A DNA stretch of 64,000 nt from Haloferax massiliensis. GTDB lineage: Archaea; Halobacteriota; Halobacteria; Halobacteriales; Haloferacaceae. The notes under the pieces are model-generated. The model was not told where the DNA came from. It searched no databases and was given only the letters and a program-made list of their open reading frames with translations. Of the stretch, positions 60,968 through 64,000 are shown one piece after another; position 1 is the stretch's first letter; each line of letters begins with the position of its first letter. The stretch covers positions 1,000,497 to 1,064,496 of the forward strand of contig NZ_CSTE01000002.1 of the NCBI RefSeq assembly GCF_001368915.1, read 5' to 3'. A program made the translations under genes and the position numbers.

Positions 60968-61437
60968 ACGGCTCGTCCGGTCGGACGACCGTCATCTCGC
61001 GGACCGTCGCGCGCATCGTCGTCCCCATCATCCTCGTGACGGCTATCGCGCTGTTGTTCCGCGGGCACAACCTCCCCGGCGGCGGCTTCATCGGGGCCGT
61101 CCTCGCGGCGGCCGCGTTCGCGCTCGTCTACATCATCTTCGGGCTGGAGTTCATCCAGCGGGAGGTGCTCGCCATCAAACCCGACGGCTCGGAGCGACAC
61201 CGACTCGTCGAGACCTACCGCTGGATGGCCTCGCTCGGCCTCGCAATCGCCGTGGCGTCCAGCCTCGCCCCGCTCGCGTTCGGCGCGCCGTTCCTGACGC
61301 AGGGCGTGCTCTTCTTGGAGCACCTGCCCATCTACGGCGAACTCGAAGTCGCGAGCGCGTTCGCCTTCGACCTCGGCGTCTTCTTCGCCGTCGTCGGCGG
61401 ACTGCTCACCATCGTCGCGGAGGTCGGTAACGAATGA
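60964..61437 (+). CDS. mrpB: Mrp-type Na+/H+ antiporter subunit B
   Basis: The 157-residue membrane protein starts at GTG 60964 and has four hydrophobic segments. The MnhB family pattern is visible: ARIVVPIILVTAIALLFRGH, then NLPGGGFIGAVLAAAAFALV and a later FDLGVFFAVVGGLLTIVAEV. It overlaps mrpA and mrpC by four bases each, so the subunits are made in step. It is an essential partner of MrpA in the antiporter complex. Confidence 0.93.
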   Translation: MNGSSGRTTVISRTVARIVVPIILVTAIALLFRGHNLPGGGFIGAVLAAAAFALVYIIFGLEFIQREVLAIKPDGSERHRLVETYRWMASLGLAIAVASSLAPLAFGAPFLTQGVLFLEHLPIYGELEVASAFAFDLGVFFAVVGGLLTIVAEVGNE

Positions 61438-61775
61438 CCCAGTTCTTCCTCGCCGCCACGCTCGGCGTCCTGTTCAGTATCGGCACGTACCTCGTGCTCC
61501 GACGCGACGTGGTTCGCGTCGTCTGGGGTATCAGCATCATCAGCCAATCGGCCAACGTCTACCTCGTCACCATGGGCGGATTCGACGGGCTCGCACCCAT
61601 CCTCTCGGGACACGGCGCGAGCGGTCCGGCACCCTCGGACCCCATCGTGCAGGCGCTCGTCCTCACCGCCATCGTCATCGGCTTCGGGACGACGGCGCTC
61701 GCGCTCGTCTTGACCTACCGGGTGTACGAGGAACACGGAACAATCGACATGTACGAACTCGGAGGGAGCAGATGA
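61434..61775 (+). CDS. mrpC: Mrp-type Na+/H+ antiporter subunit C
   Basis: The 113-residue NuoK-like protein has three membrane helices. Its landmarks are FFLAATLGVLFSIGTYLVLR, VVWGISIISQSANVYLVTMG and DPIVQALVLTAIVIGFGTTA, where the DPxxQALVLTAIVI block is diagnostic. The start at ATG 61434 overlaps mrpB, and the stop overlaps mrpD (ATGA). Length matches the family. Confidence 0.94.
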   Translation: MTQFFLAATLGVLFSIGTYLVLRRDVVRVVWGISIISQSANVYLVTMGGFDGLAPILSGHGASGPAPSDPIVQALVLTAIVIGFGTTALALVLTYRVYEEHGTIDMYELGGSR

Positions 61776-63148
61776 GCACGGTCGTCATCGCACCGCTCCT
61801 CGTGGCGCTCGTGACGGCGATTCTGACGCTGCTCACGCGCCCGAGCGACATACTCCAACGGACGGTCAGCCTGCTCGGCGGCGTCGCCTACCTCGTCGCC
61901 GTCGCCGCCCTGTTCGACGCCGTGGTCCTGCCGCTCGGCGGCGAGTCGACCACGCTCGTCTATCAGGTCTCGAACTGGGCTGCGCCGTTCGGCATCACGC
62001 TCGTCGCCGACGCCCTGTCGGTGTTCATGCTGGCGCTCACCGGCTTCGTGTCGCTCCTGGCGCTCGGTTACTCCGTCGCGTCGGTCGGCTCGTTCGGCCA
62101 GCGCCTCAGCTACCACACGCTGTTCCACTTCATGGTGGTCGGCGTCACCGGCTCGTTCCTCACCGGCGACGTGTTCAACCTGTTCGTCTGGTTCGAGGTG
62201 ATGCTCATGTCGAGCTACATCCTCGTGCTGTTTTACTCCGGCCGCGAGCACACCCGCGCGGCGCTCAACTACGTCGTGCTCAACCTCATCGGGAGCGCGG
62301 TGATGCTCGTCGCCATCGGCGGTCTCTACAGCACGACCGGGACGCTCAACATGGCCGACATCGCCCGGCGACTGGCCGAACCGGCCGCCTACGACATCGA
62401 ACTCCTGCCGACGCTCGGCCTGTCGGCGGTGCTGTTCTCGGTGTTCGCGCTAAAGGCCGGCCTCGCGCCCTTCCAGTTCTGGGTGCCCGCGGCCTACCGC
62501 GCCGCGCCGTCGCCGGTGACCGCGATGCTCGCCGGCGTCGTGAAGAAGGTCGGCGTCTACGCCATCGTCCGGCTCTACTTCACCGTCTTCGCCGCGGCGT
62601 CCATCGACCTCAACTTCCTCGGCATCACCGGGGAGTCGTTCCTCGGCTTCTTCGGCCCGGTCATGTTCGCAATGGCCGCGGTCAGCATCGTCCTCGGCGG
62701 CATCGGCGCGGTCGGCCGCGACGACGTGGACGGCATCCTCGCGTACTCCTCTATCAGTCAGGTTGGCTTCATCGTCCTCCCGCTGGCGGTGGCCGCGACC
62801 GCGCCGTCCGAGGCGGTTCGGGCGCTCGGCGTGACCGCCGCGCTGGTCTACGCGTTCAACCACGGTATCGCCAAGAGCCTGCTGTTCCTCGCGAGCGGCA
62901 CGCTCAAGGACGTCGTCGGCAGCGACCGCCTCTCCGACCTCGGCGGTCTCGCCGACAGAGCGCCGGTGCTCGCCGCCGGCTTCCTCCTCGGCGCGCTGAC
63001 GCTCATCGGCGTCCCGCCGCTGTCGGGCTTCTTCGGGAAGTACCTCGTCTTCCAAGCGGCCGCGGAGGCGTTCGCCGCGGGCGCGGCCAACGCGGGACCG
63101 ACGGCGGTGACGACGCCCTCGAACGGCTCGAACTCACCGCGCAGGTGA
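61772..63148 (+). CDS. mrpD: Mrp-type Na+/H+ antiporter subunit D, 3' end lost by frameshift/deletion
   Basis: A NuoN/NuoM-like subunit. The first 425 residues are normal: VADALSVFMLALTGFVSLLA, GDVFNLFVWFEVMLMSSYIL, KAGLAPFQFWVPAAYRAAPS and GFFGKYLVFQAAAEAF. Then, just where the thirteenth helix and its Arg-Phe-Trp loop should follow, the frame runs into PTAVTTPSNGSNSPRR and stops at 63148. The expected C-terminus continues in another frame to 63318. So the ORF of 458 residues is truncated; about 40-50 residues seem deleted at the junction near 63100-63115. Whether this subunit still works is doubtful. Confidence 0.85.
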   Translation: MSTVVIAPLLVALVTAILTLLTRPSDILQRTVSLLGGVAYLVAVAALFDAVVLPLGGESTTLVYQVSNWAAPFGITLVADALSVFMLALTGFVSLLALGYSVASVGSFGQRLSYHTLFHFMVVGVTGSFLTGDVFNLFVWFEVMLMSSYILVLFYSGREHTRAALNYVVLNLIGSAVMLVAIGGLYSTTGTLNMADIARRLAEPAAYDIELLPTLGLSAVLFSVFALKAGLAPFQFWVPAAYRAAPSPVTAMLAGVVKKVGVYAIVRLYFTVFAAASIDLNFLGITGESFLGFFGPVMFAMAAVSIVLGGIGAVGRDDVDGILAYSSISQVGFIVLPLAVAATAPSEAVRALGVTAALVYAFNHGIAKSLLFLASGTLKDVVGSDRLSDLGGLADRAPVLAAGFLLGALTLIGVPPLSGFFGKYLVFQAAAEAFAAGAANAGPTAVTTPSNGSNSPRR

Positions 63149-63318
63149 CCGTCGTCGTCGCGCTCGCCGTCGCCGCCATCGGCTTCGGTATCGGCTTCGA
63201 GGCGCTGTTCGGTGCCGCGGACGCCGCGGCCCACGCCGCCCTCGACACGAACGGCTACGTCGACGCCGTGATGCACGGTCCGGGAGTCGGCTTCGAATCC
63301 GGCGGAGGTGGCCACTGA
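63109..63318 (+). pseudogene. mrpD: Out-of-frame C-terminal fragment of mrpD
   Basis: In a frame shifted from the upstream ORF, this stretch encodes DDALERLELTAQVTVVVALA, then VAAIGFGIGFEALFGAADAA and a last part LDTNGYVDAVMHGPG, which is the normal last helix and tail of MrpD. Its TGA (63316-63318) overlaps the mrpE ATG, as intact operons do. It therefore marks the original mrpD end. Translation could restart only at GTG 63145, giving a 57-residue piece. Confidence 0.7.
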
Positions 63319-63920
63319 TGAGCCGCCGCTGGCCGGTTTCGGGGGTCATCATGGCCGTCCTCTGGCTGTTCGTTCGCGGCGTCGAACTGACGCCCCAGCG
63401 CCTGCTGGAGGAGTTCATCATCGGCCTCGGCGTCGGGATGGGCATCGCCTTCTTCTTCCGGCGGTTCTACGGCGACGAAGCGCCCGTCGCGCGGAGCCTC
63501 CGCGTCGCGCCCTACGCGGCGCTGTACCTCGCGACGTTCCTCTGGGAACTCCTCACGGCCAACGTCGACGTGGCGGTGCGGACGCTGTCGCCGTCGATGC
63601 CCATCGACCCCGCCGTGGTCGAGGTGCCGCTCCGCGTGCGGACGCCGCTCGCCATCACGACTATCGCGAACAGTATCACCCTCACTCCGGGGACGCTGAC
63701 CATGGATTACGACGACGAAACCAACTCGCTGTACGTGCACAGCATCGACGGGAGCGACCCCGACGGCACCCTCGAACCCATCCGCCGCTGGGAGGACTAC
63801 GCGCTCGTCATCTTCGACGAGGAACTGAAACCGGGCGACCCCGCGCCGCAGGCCGGGGTTCGCCCCGCGGACGGCGGCGACGCGCCCGCCGCCGCGCCGG
63901 GAGGTGAGCAACATGGCTGA
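63318..63920 (+). CDS. mrpE: Mrp-type Na+/H+ antiporter subunit E
   Basis: The 200-residue MnhE-family protein has a hydrophobic N-terminal part (VSGVIMAVLWLFVRGVELTP, IIGLGVGMGIAFFFRRF) and then VPLRVRTPLAITTIANSITL, TPGTLTMDYDDETNSLYVHS, the most conserved block. The C-terminal Ala/Pro/Gly tail is long. It starts at ATG 63318 in the TGATG with the mrpD remnant, and its last eight bases overlap mrpF. Confidence 0.93.
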   Translation: MSRRWPVSGVIMAVLWLFVRGVELTPQRLLEEFIIGLGVGMGIAFFFRRFYGDEAPVARSLRVAPYAALYLATFLWELLTANVDVAVRTLSPSMPIDPAVVEVPLRVRTPLAITTIANSITLTPGTLTMDYDDETNSLYVHSIDGSDPDGTLEPIRRWEDYALVIFDEELKPGDPAPQAGVRPADGGDAPAAAPGGEQHG

Positions 63921-64000
63921 GCCCGCGTACCTCGCGTGGATGGACGCCGTCCTCTTCGCCGGCCTCGCGCTCGCCGCGGGGCTGACGCTCCTCGTGAGCT
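63913..64000 (+). CDS. mrpF: Mrp-type Na+/H+ antiporter subunit F (partial)
   Basis: The N-terminal 29 residues (MAEPAYLAWMDAVLFAGLAL then AAGLTLLVS) are visible before the window ends. The hydrophobic start and the position after mrpE with an 8-base overlap fit MnhF, which normally has three helices and about 90 residues. mrpG would be expected next. Confidence 0.8.
   Translation, partial: MAEPAYLAWMDAVLFAGLALAAGLTLLVS

Noticed and set aside
63060..63150. Programmed ribosomal frameshift in mrpD
   Set aside because: No slippery heptamer or downstream structure stands out, and a helix with its loop is missing as well, so a deletion explains the data better.

Overview
The window is haloarchaeal and fits the genus Haloferax best. 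Base composition is very GC-rich, the proteins are strongly acidic, and many genes have a TATA-like box about 25-30 bases before the start codon, which implies leaderless transcripts. Individual genes point the same way: an alpha proteasome subunit and an NADP-dependent glucose dehydrogenase that read like Haloferax proteins, halocyanin, CetZ, HARP-type RNase P, a FolC-FolP fusion and a PurN-PurH fusion. This is chromosomal backbone of about 75 genes. I see no CRISPR array, tRNA, rRNA or intact insertion sequence.

Layout. 1-13.7 kb: a partial membrane protein, a methyltransferase, a 737-residue coiled-coil protein, purA with a Trm112-like protein, the CbiX/DR2241 pair, a globin-coupled transducer (HemAT type), cysS, an F420-type oxidoreductase and a DUF357 protein. 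13.8-17.5 kb: trxB, then a radical SAM/SPASM enzyme translationally coupled to a small PaaB-like protein and divergent from a Tat-lipoprotein halocyanin, plus a 44-residue zinc ribbon missed by length cut-offs. 17.6-21 kb: two divergent transcription regulators, HARP RNase P and a CetZ tubulin homologue. 21-24.9 kb: cobalamin uptake genes btuD-btuC divergent from btuF. 25-29.7 kb: srp19-gar1, a presenilin-like protease, a low-GC scar with a frameshifted gene, a PUA protein, membrane proteins and a NYN protein. 30.1-35.9 kb: a compact dapA-dapB-dapD-lysA-dapF-dapE operon for lysine by the succinylase route. 36.6-39.2 kb: RNase P proteins Rnp3 and Rnp2 flanking a methyltransferase, then the alpha proteasome subunit. 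39.5-47.1 kb: a regulator, an NRDE protein, folCP, a universal stress protein, then divergent purNH and purB. 47.4-54.7 kb: gdh-gfcR, a glutaredoxin, a protein with a structured leader, three consecutive PP-loop ATPases ending in dph6, a sugar nucleotidyltransferase and a zinc-ribbon regulator. 54.7-58.1 kb: an SRA-like/HNH nuclease, a DJ-1/PfpI protein, hpt and a regulator. 58.5-64 kb: an Mrp-type Na+/H+ antiporter operon running off the right edge, with mrpD broken near its 3' end.

Best leads: (1) the radical SAM/SPASM enzyme with its PaaB-like partner, a candidate peptide- or protein-modifying system next to a copper protein; (2) three copies of the last six PurNH codons plus stop, each in different synonymous codons, which look like successive attachment-site remnants; (3) the out-of-frame deletion in mrpD; (4) two unrelated RNase P systems 17 kb apart; (5) a tandem pair of CysD/CysH-like PP-loop proteins, one with no cysteine at all.
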